57,752 bases of DNA from Ascoidea tarda (nom. inval.) (GCA_030560485.1 JAKTTS010000030.1:1-57752); one strand, 5' to 3'. Shown: positions 40,992 to 52,900, counted from the first letter of the stretch. A program made the numbers and translations. The notes: a model not told the origin generated them from the letters alone.

Positions 40992-42557
40992 ATGACCCAC
41001 AGTCCCCAATCTGTTGCCATTCTCCCGCTCTCGTCTCTGTTGTCTGAATCGCTGTCCCAGCTCTATGGGCGCACCAGCGAGCGTTTGAACAGACTTCCCA
41101 CTCTCTTTGAGGTGCTCAACAGAAAGACATTACCTCCAGTTGATCTCTGGTCCTTCTACGTCTTCATGAGGGACAACCAGCATGCTGTGGACTATCTTGA
41201 CTTTTGGATTGATGTTGTTAGCCATCTAGCCTTGTGCAAACAGTACGTCAAGGGCTTGAGGGAAAGTGTCTTGGAGACTCCTCTCTCCATGCCATCGCTG
41301 CCAGACATCAGAACCTCTACCAATCCTTCAATTGCTCCTACTCAGCAAAAGAAACACTCCAATTCCACTATAAGTGGTCCTGCTACCATCACTGGAACCC
41401 AGGGCACTACTGTTGCCAACAGTGCCTTCCAAAGAAACTCAGTATCTTCCTCTATTCTTTTAGAAGCCTTGATCAATGATGGTGTTCTTGATGACAGTAA
41501 CCCCAAAAGACTATCTTCCTTTCTCAGAGGTGATGAACAGGTCAATGATCCTGTCATTTCTTCCTACATTGAAAGATACCAAAATTCAAAATCCCCCATC
41601 ACCAATCGTTTTTCTCATAAAAAAAATGATAGTGCAATATTACCTGCAATTCAAAAGGTTTACGATAGCTATACAAATGAAAAAAACATAAAAAATGACG
41701 AATTTCCTCTACCTTCCCCAATCACTGAAAATATGTCTGAAAAGGAAAGAATAAATTTCATAAATAAATCTGGAACTCAAACTTCGGCCACTTCTGGTCC
41801 TGCAGGCCTTGCAACCATTTCCCCAGAAATGGTTGAACAAATGCTAAATGACGACGAAAATATAAACTATGACTCTAAAGATCACTTGAAGGACAAAATT
41901 ACAAGAGACGATTTAAGATTATCCTCAAGAAGAATTCTAGTCACCTATTTCATCGATAACTCTGAAAAGAAACTACAATTGCCCGATAGAATCACCAGAT
42001 CTATCCATCACGCTATTGAAATTCAAGGCAGAGATGATCCTGAGGTCTTTGACGAATCTAGGGATTACGTCTTTCAAGCAATGGAAAGAGAAGCCTTTCC
42101 CAATTTTCTCAAATACGCTGCACTCAACAATATAACTGTCAAATCCTACAACTTCAGATTAGCCATTGGCTTGTTTTTCTTATTTTCAGGCTTTTGGATT
42201 GGTTACACCCTAATCTTTCTTGGCTATAAACCAAGCAGTGCAAGACCTGTTGTCACTGTTCCTTTTTTTTTTGGTTCCTATTTTATCTTGACTGCAATGT
42301 TCAGACTAGATCCAGTTTTGTGTTTTGCTAAATACTGTGAAACTAATACCCTTCATGAATCTACCGACGATTATCCTTATACCAGAAATACCAGTTCTTC
42401 AAATGCTATTGCTAGAAAACTTGGCTTGGTGAAAATAAAAGAACATTACGTTGGCACCCTCCTAATAAAAAGAAGTATCTGGGTACTAATCCTAATATGT
42501 TTAGCAAGTGCTGCTTTCTCAATCTTGTTTTCCTTGGTCCCTGAACATCGTCTATAA
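40992..42557 (+). CDS. RAX1: bud-site selection membrane protein Rax1 (RGS-like)
   Basis: Rax1 forms a complex with Rax2 that marks bipolar bud sites. 521 aa from the ATG at 40992 (MTHSPQSVAI). The open frame begins a few codons earlier without an ATG. N-terminal RGS-like domain: LPTLFEVLNRKTLPPVDLWS, FYVFMRDNQHAVDYLDFWID, then after a long Ser/Asn linker its second part, RILVTYFIDNSEKKLQLP and FDESRDYVFQAMEREAFPNF. Three hydrophobic segments occupy the last 130 residues: LAIGLFFLFSGFWIGYTLIF, VTVPFFFGSYFILTAMF and SIWVLILICLASAAFSILF, with the typical RLDPVLCFAKYC between the second and third. Codons are GC-rich over the first 300 bp and then turn AT-rich. Confidence 0.93.
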   Translation: MTHSPQSVAILPLSSLLSESLSQLYGRTSERLNRLPTLFEVLNRKTLPPVDLWSFYVFMRDNQHAVDYLDFWIDVVSHLALCKQYVKGLRESVLETPLSMPSLPDIRTSTNPSIAPTQQKKHSNSTISGPATITGTQGTTVANSAFQRNSVSSSILLEALINDGVLDDSNPKRLSSFLRGDEQVNDPVISSYIERYQNSKSPITNRFSHKKNDSAILPAIQKVYDSYTNEKNIKNDEFPLPSPITENMSEKERINFINKSGTQTSATSGPAGLATISPEMVEQMLNDDENINYDSKDHLKDKITRDDLRLSSRRILVTYFIDNSEKKLQLPDRITRSIHHAIEIQGRDDPEVFDESRDYVFQAMEREAFPNFLKYAALNNITVKSYNFRLAIGLFFLFSGFWIGYTLIFLGYKPSSARPVVTVPFFFGSYFILTAMFRLDPVLCFAKYCETNTLHESTDDYPYTRNTSSSNAIARKLGLVKIKEHYVGTLLIKRSIWVLILICLASAAFSILFSLVPEHRL

Positions 42558-44640
42558 TTTACAATGAACATTTAATTTGCTTTATATTTAAAACATTTCT
42601 CCTGTTTTTACTATGGTTTTCTTTCATCTATTATTCAAAATCTGTTTTGTTATTTACCTCTTTTACTTCATCTGCTAATTTTTTTAATTTGTGTTGATTT
42701 TGTTTTATTAATTAACTGTGGTTTATTTTATTATTTATTTTATTATTTACTTATTTATTTTTTGATTTTTTGATTTATTTTTTTTTTCCTAATTCACTCT
42801 ATTTGACTTTGTATTTGATCTTAGATATTCAGTTTTTTCAATTTCCTACTTTCATTATTTGTTTTTTTTTTTGTAACTGACTTTCCTATATCTTTTTTTT
42901 TCTTTTTTACTTTTGTTGTTGTTGCTGTTGTTGTTGTTGCCAAAAATGTTTAATTTTGAGATGTGTTAGTTTAATATTAATCAATTTGTTTCTAATTTAT
43001 TAATTACTATACATTCTAATATGAATATTCAAATGAATATTTAATTAATAAATAATTGATAATTAATTATTAAAACCTAGTAGAAAAAGAAAACACAATC
43101 AGATCAAAATTTTTGTACTGATCATTTGTTTTAACCCAACCATTATAAAATCCTTACTGATCTGGTATTCTGTTACACACAAATCTTGAAATAAATGTAT
43201 TGTACCTTAAAAATTTCTGAGCAAGTAAATCATTTAAATAACTATCCCTGATACTTGTATCATCTCTTGTAAATTGATTCAGTATCTAATAACATGACCC
43301 TCTTTTTTTTTTTTTTTTGTTTTTAATTTTTTTTTTTTTTTAAAATCACAATTTCACATGAAATACATTAAATGAAAAACATAAACATACTATTAAATGA
43401 GGAAATTTGAAAAATTCAAATTGGTCACCATAAAACTAAAATTTCAGTTGATTTAAAGATTTTAATGGTTATTAAATATTACTAATTAAATAAATTTTAA
43501 AAAGTTTATTTGGGCTTTTTAGGGAAAATCATTGAAAAGAGTAACCATGAAACAAATTTTTAGATAACAGATTGCCTCAACAAAAGATTAGGTGATTCAC
43601 AATGAAGACTTTTCAAAAAAATTGTTAAAACTCATAAAAATAAAATAATTTTATCAAGTAATAAAAAAGTTTTCAGATTCATTAGCAATTAATAATCAAA
43701 TGTGTGAACAGTGTTTTTTATAATCCTGAGGGAGGTTGTGCTAATATTGGAGTTGTAATCATTTAACTCTTTGCCATTAAAGCCGGTAAAAGTGCTATGA
43801 GTCGTAGCATGATTACTCTAGTTGGATGATGTTGGCTAAGCTTGATGATGAAATTATTTTAAACATGTTTTCATTTTAATTTTTCATTTCCTCTAAAAAG
43901 ATTTTCAAAAATTTGTGGATTTTGTTTACTCTACTAACCAAACAGAAAACAGAAAATAGAAAACTTAAAATCAACAAGCTGATAGATCAATTGAGGTGCA
44001 ATTACCAATAAGCAGAGTATTTACTGACCCTTTAATGAATAAAATGCAAAGGACAAATAGACAAATAGACAAATCAAAAAATAGGAGGTAACACAGACTA
44101 TAAAAATGGTTATCAACTTGAAGCGAAAGACATAGCTATTAGGTGTTAGTCTTCAAATAAAACACACTAGCTTAATTGTTTAATGGAGATTATTTACTTA
44201 TTTATTTGATTTATTTATTTATTTGTTAATTTACCTATTTATTTGTTAATTTATTTATTAATTTTATATATTTAAAGTGTTGTTTTAAGAACTTTTTTAT
44301 TCTAAGTTTAGTGTTTGTGTTTTTTAATTTTTGATTTATAATTTTTTCAACTTTTAAATGATAAGAAGCAATTCCTAAGAAATTCCAGGACATTTTTTAT
44401 ATTGAAAGAATTTTTTCCAGAAACGGAACGATGGACAGTTTGGGAAGAGCGTGATGAGGTGCGTGGGAAACTGCGTGGGAAATTGCGTGAGAAACTGCGT
44501 GAGAAACTGCGTGAGAAACTGCGTGAGAAACTGCGTGGGAAAATGAAAAATAAATTTAAAATTAAGCTGGAAAAAAATTTAGAGATTTCAAAGCAATCAC
44601 TTGAAATATTTAAAATCAGAGAAGTGGAAAAACTGTGAAC
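42558..44640. other. gene-poor region between RAX1 and TRM1
   Basis: 2.1 kb without a convincing gene. 42580-42920 is T-rich (RAX1 3' flank). 43020-43075 has overlapping AT inverted repeats (GAATATTCAAATGAATATT). 43290-43340 has T and A runs. 43720-43860 is less AT-rich, with a TGCTATGAGTCGTAGCA hairpin and GATGATG words. 44195-44265 has TTTATTTAT units, and 44461-44544 holds a minisatellite. A CTACTAAC branch-like word at 43929 has no matching donor. Confidence 0.5.
44461..44544. repeat. 12-bp minisatellite in the TRM1 leader
   Basis: Seven consecutive 12-bp units (GCGTGAGAAACT consensus, with GCGTGGGAAA variants at both ends), about 97 bp upstream of the TRM1 ATG. The unit reads as Leu-Arg-Glu-Lys in one frame. 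Confidence 0.95.
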
Positions 44641-46356
44641 ATGACTTCTGATTCCATTAATCTTGATGACTACAATATAGTCAGTGAAGGGGAAGCAAAT
44701 ATATTGTTTCCAAAAGAAAATAAAGTTTTTTACAATCCGGTTCAGCAATTTAATAGAGACTTGAGTGTTGCAGCCATTCGAGCATGGGATGAGTTATACA
44801 ACCTGAGCAATAAGAAAACAAAAGGGAAAACCAACAAAAATAAGAAGAAAAATGGAAAAAGAAAGTATAATGAAATTGAAAAGGAAACTCGAAATGGAGA
44901 CAAACAAGAGGGAGATAAAAATAATGTGATTACAAAAAAAATTTGTGAAGATAGAATTGAAAGTTTGAAAATAAATGAAGAAAACGATCATGAAAATATC
45001 GAGATAATAATTGAAGATAGTGAAAAGAAGAGCGATGACAATGATAAGAAAAATTGCAAACACCTGGTTATAGATAATAACAGACCAAAGATTAATATAT
45101 TAGAAGCATTATCAGCTACAGGATTAAGAGCCATTAGATACGGAAAGGAGATTCCAAATGTTGGAATAGTTATTGCAAATGATTTACTACCTAACGCAGT
45201 TAAACTGATTGAAAAAAACATCAAATATAATAAAATTGGAGACATCGTCAAACCGAATTTAGGTGATGCTAATGAATTTATGTATAAATCCAAAAATAAG
45301 AATTTTAATGTGATTGATCTTGATCCATATGGCACAGCTGCACCATTTATCGACGCAGCGATTAATTGTATCGAAGACAATGGGTTATTATTGGTTACAT
45401 GCACCGATTTAGCTGTTTTAGCAGGAAATAGTTATCCCGAAAAATGTTTTTCATTATATGGTGGAACCAATATTCGGGGAGATTCAACACATGAATCAGC
45501 ATTAAGATTGGTGATCAATATGATCGCAAACACTGCAAGTAAATATGGGAAAATAATTGAGCCATTGTTATCGTTGTCAATTGATTTTTATGTTCGAATT
45601 TTTATTAAAGTGAAAAGATCACCTATATTAGTTAAAGATTTGGCGTCAAAGACAATGGTTTGTTACTATTGCAAAAGATGTGGAGTCATTCATAAAGAAT
45701 ATTTAGGGAGACGAGTTGAAAGAGAGAAAAAACCAGTTAAATATACTGTTAACAGTCGCATTCGAATTGGAGATGAATGTAACTTCTGTGGAAATGAATT
45801 TATAATAGCAGGACCAATGTGGGGAGATAAGATACATGAAAAAGAATTTATCGAAAGGGTATTAAAGATCAATAGAGAAGAATTTCAAGATGAAAAAGTG
45901 TATGGCACCAAAAAGAGAATTGAAGGAATGTTAACATTGGCTAAAAATGAGATTGAGGAAGCATTTTATTTTAGCCCAGCTAGTTTGTCGAGTTTATTAC
46001 GGACACCATTAGCACCATTGAATGATTTATTTGCAGCTATTGGGAATTTAAAATATGACGGATCATTAACACATGCCCAGGCAAGTTCCATTAAGACTAA
46101 TGCACCGTGGGAGATTATTATTGAGATATTTAAAGATTTTATCATCAAGAAGAATCCTGATTTTAATATCAATAAGTATGAAAAAGACTCAGTGATTTTT
46201 AGGATTTTCAGTCAGAGTTTTATCCAAGATGAAAAAATAAAGATTAGCTGGGAAAGGAATGAGCTATCAGATAGGATAGGTAAATTACGAAAAGTCAAGA
46301 TAGTTCGATATCAGCAAAATCCTACTAAGAATTGGGGACCCAAAGCAAAGCCATGA
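44641..46356 (+). CDS. TRM1: tRNA (guanine26-N2/N2)-dimethyltransferase
   Basis: Trm1 makes m2,2-G26 in nuclear and mitochondrial tRNAs. 571 aa from the ATG at 44641 (MTSDSINLDDYNIVSEGEAN). The frame has no earlier ATG and is closed by a TAA at 44611. Motifs: LFPKENKVFYNPVQQFNRDL, a Lys/Asn-rich insert (50-140), the SAM site NILEALSATGLRAIRYGKE, IANDLLPNAV, VIDLDPYGTAAPFIDAAI, VTCTDLAVLAG, SFDFYVR-type block SLSIDFYVRIFIKVK, a Zn site with CYYCKRCG and CNFCG, and the C-terminus VRYQQNPTKNWGPKAKP (yeast VRYQENPTKNWGPKARP). Relative to yeast it lacks the roughly 40-residue N-terminal extension used as a mitochondrial signal. Very sure of function. Confidence 0.96.
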   Translation: MTSDSINLDDYNIVSEGEANILFPKENKVFYNPVQQFNRDLSVAAIRAWDELYNLSNKKTKGKTNKNKKKNGKRKYNEIEKETRNGDKQEGDKNNVITKKICEDRIESLKINEENDHENIEIIIEDSEKKSDDNDKKNCKHLVIDNNRPKINILEALSATGLRAIRYGKEIPNVGIVIANDLLPNAVKLIEKNIKYNKIGDIVKPNLGDANEFMYKSKNKNFNVIDLDPYGTAAPFIDAAINCIEDNGLLLVTCTDLAVLAGNSYPEKCFSLYGGTNIRGDSTHESALRLVINMIANTASKYGKIIEPLLSLSIDFYVRIFIKVKRSPILVKDLASKTMVCYYCKRCGVIHKEYLGRRVEREKKPVKYTVNSRIRIGDECNFCGNEFIIAGPMWGDKIHEKEFIERVLKINREEFQDEKVYGTKKRIEGMLTLAKNEIEEAFYFSPASLSSLLRTPLAPLNDLFAAIGNLKYDGSLTHAQASSIKTNAPWEIIIEIFKDFIIKKNPDFNINKYEKDSVIFRIFSQSFIQDEKIKISWERNELSDRIGKLRKVKIVRYQQNPTKNWGPKAKP

Positions 46357-48841
46357 AAACAGGTCCTAAATAGCATGAATAGTGATATAATACAAATTGT
46401 TCCTTTTTTGTTTATTTATTTTTTTTGAAATAATAGCCAGATCGTTCTGAAATAATAGTCAGATAAATGCCAAAGAATTGCCAAAGAATTGTAAATTAAA
46501 AAATAAAAAAAAATTGAAAAAAACTGAAAAAGAATCCATATCCATATGTGTGGGTCTGCATGAACGCGCGTTGAAGTTGGTGACCATTATAATGGGACGA
46601 TGATCAAAGAGAGGACGAAAAAAAGAAAACAGTTAAAAATCTACCAAAATTTTGTAAAATAGAGAAAAAACTGTAAAAAAAACAGGAGAAAAAAATAGGT
46701 GAAAGTTTTAAAATAGGAAGATAAATAAGTGATATTAGGTGGAGCCAATGAAATAATTCAATTAATCAACTAGCAACTTGAATATAATATTTTTTAAAGA
46801 AGCAACTAAATAATAAAATAGGTAAATAAATAGGTAGGGTAGTAAAAGAATGAAGGACAGAGTTATAAAAAAGAATTAAAAGCAAAAGACCAAAAAGACC
46901 TAAACACGATAAGCAAAAAAAGAAAATTGTGTAGGTAGTAGTACAGTTTGTTAGCAAATGATTAGTGTGCTGTATGTTGAAGATTTTTGCTGATAAAATG
47001 AAACCAGATGAGTTTACAAAAAGATAAATTGGTAAATTTGGTTGGGAAGCTGGACAGAAATAGGAACATAGGGGAAGAATCAGTAGGCAAATAAAGAAAT
47101 AACAAAATAAACAGAGAAATAAAAACAAAGTAGAAAAAGCGATAGTAAAGTGAGAAAATAAAAAAAAAACAAGTGTTGTCATATTTTTCAGAATAAAAAT
47201 TCAAAATGAAACTTAATGATAGTAAACCAAAATACAAAACAAGAAGAAAATGAGCAGATTAAAACGAAAAAAAAAAATGATTGAAAAATGGTCAAGAAAA
47301 AATTAAAACCATGAAATCCAAAAGCAAAATGTAGAGTAATGAAAGGATTTGTGAACAGGCTCATAGAAATTCTGAAATAGATGAACTATGAAGTATGAAC
47401 TACATGAAGTATGAAATCTGAAATCTGGAAAACATGAAATTATAATTATGATAAGAGGGCGAATAAACTTTTAAACAGGTCAAAGAATATTTTGTTAATG
47501 ATTCACTCATAGATGAAAACAGCAGAAGAAAGAAATGTAAGAACATTATTTTTTTGTTTTAATTTTTCTAATTTTTTCTGGTTTGTAAGAACAATTAATA
47601 AAAATTTAGTAAAAAAAAGCAGTAAAAAGTTGCTAAAAGATATAAACTTGATCTCATTTGATGAAAGATTTGAATTTGTGGGTAAAAAGAACTTTAGAAG
47701 TAAATGAAAAAACTTGTCATGTTTTAACTTGAGTGTTTTGCTATTGGGATTATACGAAGTTGGTGATAAACAAATATTAAATATTAAATGCTAAATTATA
47801 AATACTAAATGCTGTACAGATGTTGCTAAGTAGAACAAAGAGCACAGGCAATTTTGTGTGCAGCATCTTCTGGGGCGTCTTTGGAAGCATCACCACCATC
47901 TTCTAGATCATCTCTCTGATCATCTTCCTACTCATCTTCTTTTCCTCCATTTTCTTCTTCTCTACTCTTTTGTTTGCTCCTCCTCTTTTTCCCATATTCC
48001 TGGAGCTCGCATCGCCACAGAACCACGGACGCGGAGCCCCTGAAAAAGACGGAAAGAGCCAGCGCCACGGGGCTTTCAGCCGCCAACGTTCCAGGGAGTG
48101 TATCTAGCAATTTGCGCTTCTGTTCTTGCAGGGCCAGCACCATAGTGGCGGTGCATTGCTGCCAGATCTCTCCAAGTGGCAGAGGGCCGACGTGGACTTA
48201 CCGCAGTTGTCTGCGTCCAGCTACCTTGCGCGCTGGAACACCCGCACAAAGTGGGATTTCTGCGCCGAAGCGCAATGATTGACAAGATCTGGAAAAAAAG
48301 TGTGATTTGAACCAGAAAAAAAAGTTTTTTTCTAGGATTTGTGGTTTTTTTTTTGGAAAAAATAGCAAAAATATCAAAATTAGCAAAATTACAATAATTG
48401 GAAAAACAAGAAAAACTGAGATATTTTGCAAAAATTTTAAATTTTAAATTGGTTTGAATTTCTTTCCATTTAATTTTTAAAATTTTATAATTTTATTTCA
48501 TGTTCATTTCTTTAATTAAAATTTAATTTAATTTTAATTTGATTTAATGTGAATTGACTTACAGATTGTGATTTGTTTTCTTATATTTTTTTTTCGTTTT
48601 GCAATTTATCAGTTTTGTTAATTATTAATTTGTTTATTCAATCTAATATTTAGTTTAAATTCAATTTCTTTTCCTTTCTTTTATATATATTCCAAGATAA
48701 TGTTGTTATTCTATATAACCTGATCACTTTCATTTATAATTCTTTAATTATTTTTCTTTTCATCTTCTTAACTATCATTATTCTAATAATTACTTGGTTA
48801 CAACTAATCAATTTTACTTCTTTCAACACCCCCCAATCAAA
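46357..48841. other. gene-poor region between TRM1 and the cyclin gene, with GC island
   Basis: 2.5 kb without a convincing gene. 46357-47830 is A-rich, containing a palindrome AACGCGCGTT (46563-46572) in a short GC-richer patch. 47990-48280 is a GC island (37 of 60 at 48001-48060) with TTGCGCGCTGG at 48226. 48290-48840 is AT-rich leader. The minus-strand hydrophobic frames at 46766-47237 are poly-pyrimidine shadows. It probably includes a long promoter for the cyclin gene. Confidence 0.5.
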
Positions 48842-49921
48842 ATGTACTATACTTCAAATATTTCTATTCCAACTCCTCAATCTTACTATAGCTCTCCTAT
48901 ATCTTCTTTGTCATCCAGCAATACCACTCCTTCTCAAAGTTGCTTTGTCTCTGAATCTCCAATAACCCCCATCACCTCCAATTACAATAATAATATCAAC
49001 AACAGCGACACTAGCTGTAAGAACAAAAACAAGGAAATTGACTGCAAATCTATCCTCGACGGTAATTTTGCTGCTTTATCTTCATTGTTTATTTGGTTCA
49101 ACAACAAACCAAATCCATCGTATTTGAAGAATAATTCCAAGTTTATTCAAAAATTCAAATCAATAATATCAAAGACTCAAATATCTAATTTTGTTATTCA
49201 AACTGCTTTAAATTATTTGTATGAATTCAAATTTAACTATTTGAACAATAGCGATAATTTAAAAGAATTTAACTCATTTATAAATAAAAATTTTAACCAC
49301 AACAAATATAAAAACCCTGATGACTTACTTTCTTTAATACTAATCACTTGTTTAATTTTATCAAATAAAATTGTTGATGACTGTTCATATACCTTAACTA
49401 CTTGGTCTTTGTTAATCAAGGTTCCTTCAAAGAAATTGAATCTTTTGGAAAGATATCTTTTGAACGAATTTTTTTTCAAAAACAATATTTTAAACAATTT
49501 TAAATCTGTTCAATCTTGGTCAAATTACTATCTAATTAATCTGATTAGTTTAATCAAAACTCATCTTTTAAAGACCAAATTAAGAGCTAAACATAGTTCT
49601 AAATTACCAAAATTAAAATCTTCAGCCTTATTGCCATTATCGTTATCTTCTAAAAATTTGAATCCAAGAAGAAATAGCGCTTACAATACTAATACCAGTA
49701 ACAATATTAGTAACATCTATTTAACTCCTCAGACTCCAAATTATCAAATGAGCATGAACATGGGTCTTAATATCAACATGGGGCTTAATGTGAGCTTGGA
49801 AACTCTTCCAAACAATTTCAATTTCAATAGTAGTCAAAAATTAACTCCTATCCACTACTTGAATTACAATGATATCAATATCACAAGCAACCTCAGATCG
49901 AGTTTTAATTATTTGTCATAA
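48842..49921 (+). CDS. Pho85-type (Pcl/Clg1-like) cyclin
   Basis: 359 aa from the ATG at 48842 (MYYTSNISIPTPQSYY). A disordered Ser/Thr/Pro N-terminus (about 75 residues, several SP/TP sites) precedes a divergent cyclin box of the Pho80 family: IQTALNYLYEFKFNYL, then DDLLSLILITCLILSNKIVDDC, LTTWSLLIKVPSKKLNLLERYLLNEF, and a final helix region SVQSWSNYYLINLISLIK. The ILSNK...W...L..LERYLL pattern is the Pcl signature. The C-terminus is Ser/Asn-rich, with LTPQTPNY. Such cyclins activate the CDK Pho85 in morphogenesis, nutrient or cell-cycle control. I cannot decide between Pcl1/2/9 and Clg1. It is flanked by the longest intergenic regions of the window, as expected for a tightly regulated gene. 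Confidence 0.82.
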   Translation: MYYTSNISIPTPQSYYSSPISSLSSSNTTPSQSCFVSESPITPITSNYNNNINNSDTSCKNKNKEIDCKSILDGNFAALSSLFIWFNNKPNPSYLKNNSKFIQKFKSIISKTQISNFVIQTALNYLYEFKFNYLNNSDNLKEFNSFINKNFNHNKYKNPDDLLSLILITCLILSNKIVDDCSYTLTTWSLLIKVPSKKLNLLERYLLNEFFFKNNILNNFKSVQSWSNYYLINLISLIKTHLLKTKLRAKHSSKLPKLKSSALLPLSLSSKNLNPRRNSAYNTNTSNNISNIYLTPQTPNYQMSMNMGLNINMGLNVSLETLPNNFNFNSSQKLTPIHYLNYNDINITSNLRSSFNYLS

Positions 49922-52900
49922 TTACACCTGTTATGCTTCTTACTATATTTTAATTTCACTAAATATTTTCATTTCACTAGCTGTTTTTTTTCTGCTTAGT
50001 CAATCTATTTTTCAAAACTTGCATCATTTTTTTCACCACAATATTTTTTTTCTTTTCTATTCGTATCTCTTCTCTCTATTCTCTACAATTCTCTTTAAAA
50101 ACCTGGGTATATTACTATATAATTAATGGATTAAATCATGGACACTTTACTATCTAAACTCTCTTTCTCTAGTAGCTTATTTTTCTGGAAATGCCCAACA
50201 CAAATCAGAGTTGACTCGTTAACAAACAGGCGTGTTCGCTTTCAGCACGCCTTTGCCTGTGTTCGTCTTGGTTTGTGTCCGCCTGCGTTTATTATCAAAG
50301 CGGGTAACTTTACAACACGTGTTTACGTGAAAACATGCCATTATATCTTGTTTGAAGGGTTGTATCATGTGATGTGTCCCGATTTAGCGGCAGAAAAGGA
50401 ATCGCAAAGCAGAACACTGTACCAGTGTTTAGCCTCAATCAGAATATTAATAAGGATGTTAGTAAAGTATTGGACTATAAAAGGGAAGCAAAATAGCACT
50501 GCGATAACACCATTACGATTTGGCTGTTTAGCTGTTTTTTTTGTTTTGCTAGCACACCTGTAAGACATCTCTTTTTTGGGATTGGTTTGTTCTTTTTTAA
50601 GGAGTCCAACAGCACTATGTGCTAACAAAGATTGTACAAGCTGCAGTTTTGCCAGGTGGAAATTTTCAAATTCAAATTAAAAATAAACACAAGCAGAATA
50701 AGAATAGAAATAGGAATAAGAATAAGAATAAGAATAAGAATAAAAATAAAAATAAAAATAAAAATAAGTAAACATAAATATAGTTACAAGTAAAACTACA
50801 GGTAAATAGAAGAGTAAAACAAAAAAAAAGCTGACGAAGATAGATAGGGACAGTACTAGGACACAATAGTGAGAGCAATGGCATTGCTAATTGCAAGCTA
50901 CTGTGGATTGTGATACTGGTGTGATACTATTGTAATACCATCAAATACAACCAATCGTAATACCAAATATCGCACAAAAGAGTTGCCCAATAATAGAAAA
51001 TCAGAGATTGACACTGTTGGGCAGGAGGAAAAGAAGGGAATTTGGAATGGTCTTTATGATGACCACTTCGGCAATACAGTTTGGTTATCTCTGAGTTGGA
51101 GAGCTATGTGAGATTCAAGGAGAGCAAATGATATTAACTGAGATTAACTGAGATACTGGCTAAGAATAAATGTGATTGTTTGAATTTAATTCGCTTTTAT
51201 TCACATTTATTCGTTGAGATTTGTCGTAGGACTCAGGAGATCAGCTTCCGTTGAATCCAATTTGGGCTGGTCAATGGTATTAAGCCAAAAGAAATCGTTA
51301 GGAATTGTAATTTTATATTATTGGTAGCAATATGAATAGAATCTTAAATTTTATTGTTGGAATTCGGATTAGAATTGCAATTCTTGATAAAGAGTTATCA
51401 AAAATTAGTTATAAATCAAGCAGCTAGTATGATTTAGGTTACAAAACAGACGAAATAGCGAATAAGAATAAGAGTGTGAATAAGAGTATGAATAAACATA
51501 ATAATAAATTATTAATAAAATTAATAAAATTAATAATTATTAAAGTACTGAAATATTATAATAATGACCTATCAAGTTTGAATTTCATTTGCAATATATC
51601 TGCTATTTGCTGTGTCTACCACTTGGTATTTACTATTTTGTAGCTACTTTTTTATTTGTTATTACTTTTTTTCAATAGTCATTTCATTTGAAAAGCGACA
51701 ATATGACTACGATTCTTCTTGTGTCTATTGAATGCAATTTGAATGTACTTTGGATGTTAGTTGAATGATATTTTGATGTTATTTGAAGGTTATTTGTTAT
51801 TTGAATGTATAGGCATCCTATGATTCCATCCTATGATTCCATCCCATCCCCTATCCATGCCATACAAAAATCTAAATCCTAAACTATCAAATCCTAAAGT
51901 AGCCAAAACATACTAAGCTAAGACTGTGCTAACTAATTATAATTGTGTTTGTAGTTTTAACAGAGTTACTGATCGTCCCCATCCAGTGCCCATACTATCA
52001 TACTATGAGTATCCCACTGTGATCATTACACTCTACGATTCGTTTCGGTTTTCTAGGCAGCAACATCAATTTGAATTACTGCTTTCCTGATTTTAAATTT
52101 GTTTGTTTGTTCCAGAAACATGAAATAATAGTCAACTATTATGTAACCTTCTAACAGAAATAAAGGATAATTGCCCAAATCTTAAAACTACTTCCATAAA
52201 AGAAAACACCAAAAACGCTAAAACCACTTAAAACACTGAAAACACTAAAAAGAAAAGCACATAGAAAAAAAAACAAGAAAAAAGTAAGCCTATCAATCAG
52301 AATCAGAATCAGAATCAGAATTCAAGTAAATTTCTATTTTGTCTCAATTGTTCATATGTTTTGAACCACTCCAGGCCATCTGGAATTATCTGGAATTGTT
52401 CCTACTCTTCTAATTAGCTAAGTGTGTTTAATGTGTTTATGTATGCTTTGGGTTGATACAAATCTAATCTTGTTTTCTGGTTGTTTTGCTCACCTGAAGA
52501 TGCTCTATTGAGTATAAACATCTCAGCAAGGATAGTCTCAACAGCAGTGAACTGGTATTGTGAAATGTTATTTCATATCATAGATTTATAAGTTCATTTT
52601 CACAACTAGCGGCCTGAGATCATTAAACCATTAACCCATTGATTCACTGCACGAACATTAATAATATTAATTTTCTGAGCTGCTTCATCTGTCCGCTGAA
52701 AATGAGTTTGAATAAGTTAAAACAGGACAAAACGAGGAAAACCGCCAGCAAAACCGCCCACGGACACGGGCCGGATCGCACCGATCACGTTGGGTGAGCG
52801 CCCACCTCTCACTTCCACAGGGACCTTGCTTTTTGTCCGCAGCCCCTGTGGTGCGCGCACTCCCGCTCGTCTTCTGCAGCAGCCGTCCTTGTGGACACTC

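Noticed and set aside
43820-43990. Possible C/D snoRNA (TGATGATGA box C, CTGA box D)
   Set aside because: No terminal stem is visible and the boxes are about 125 nt apart. The motif is too short to support a call.
44402-44638. 78-codon LREK-repeat frame as a gene of its own
   Set aside because: It has no ATG before the repeat and is built by a minisatellite. Kept only as a leader peculiarity of TRM1.
46766-47237. Hydrophobic minus-strand frames resembling membrane proteins
   Set aside because: They arise from A-rich plus-strand DNA (poly Phe/Leu/Tyr), overlap each other in different frames and lack any family motif.
50138-50563. 141-codon open frame with an ATG
   Set aside because: No recognisable domain. 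It overlaps promoter-like sites and a hairpin, and its composition is unlike the neighbouring genes.
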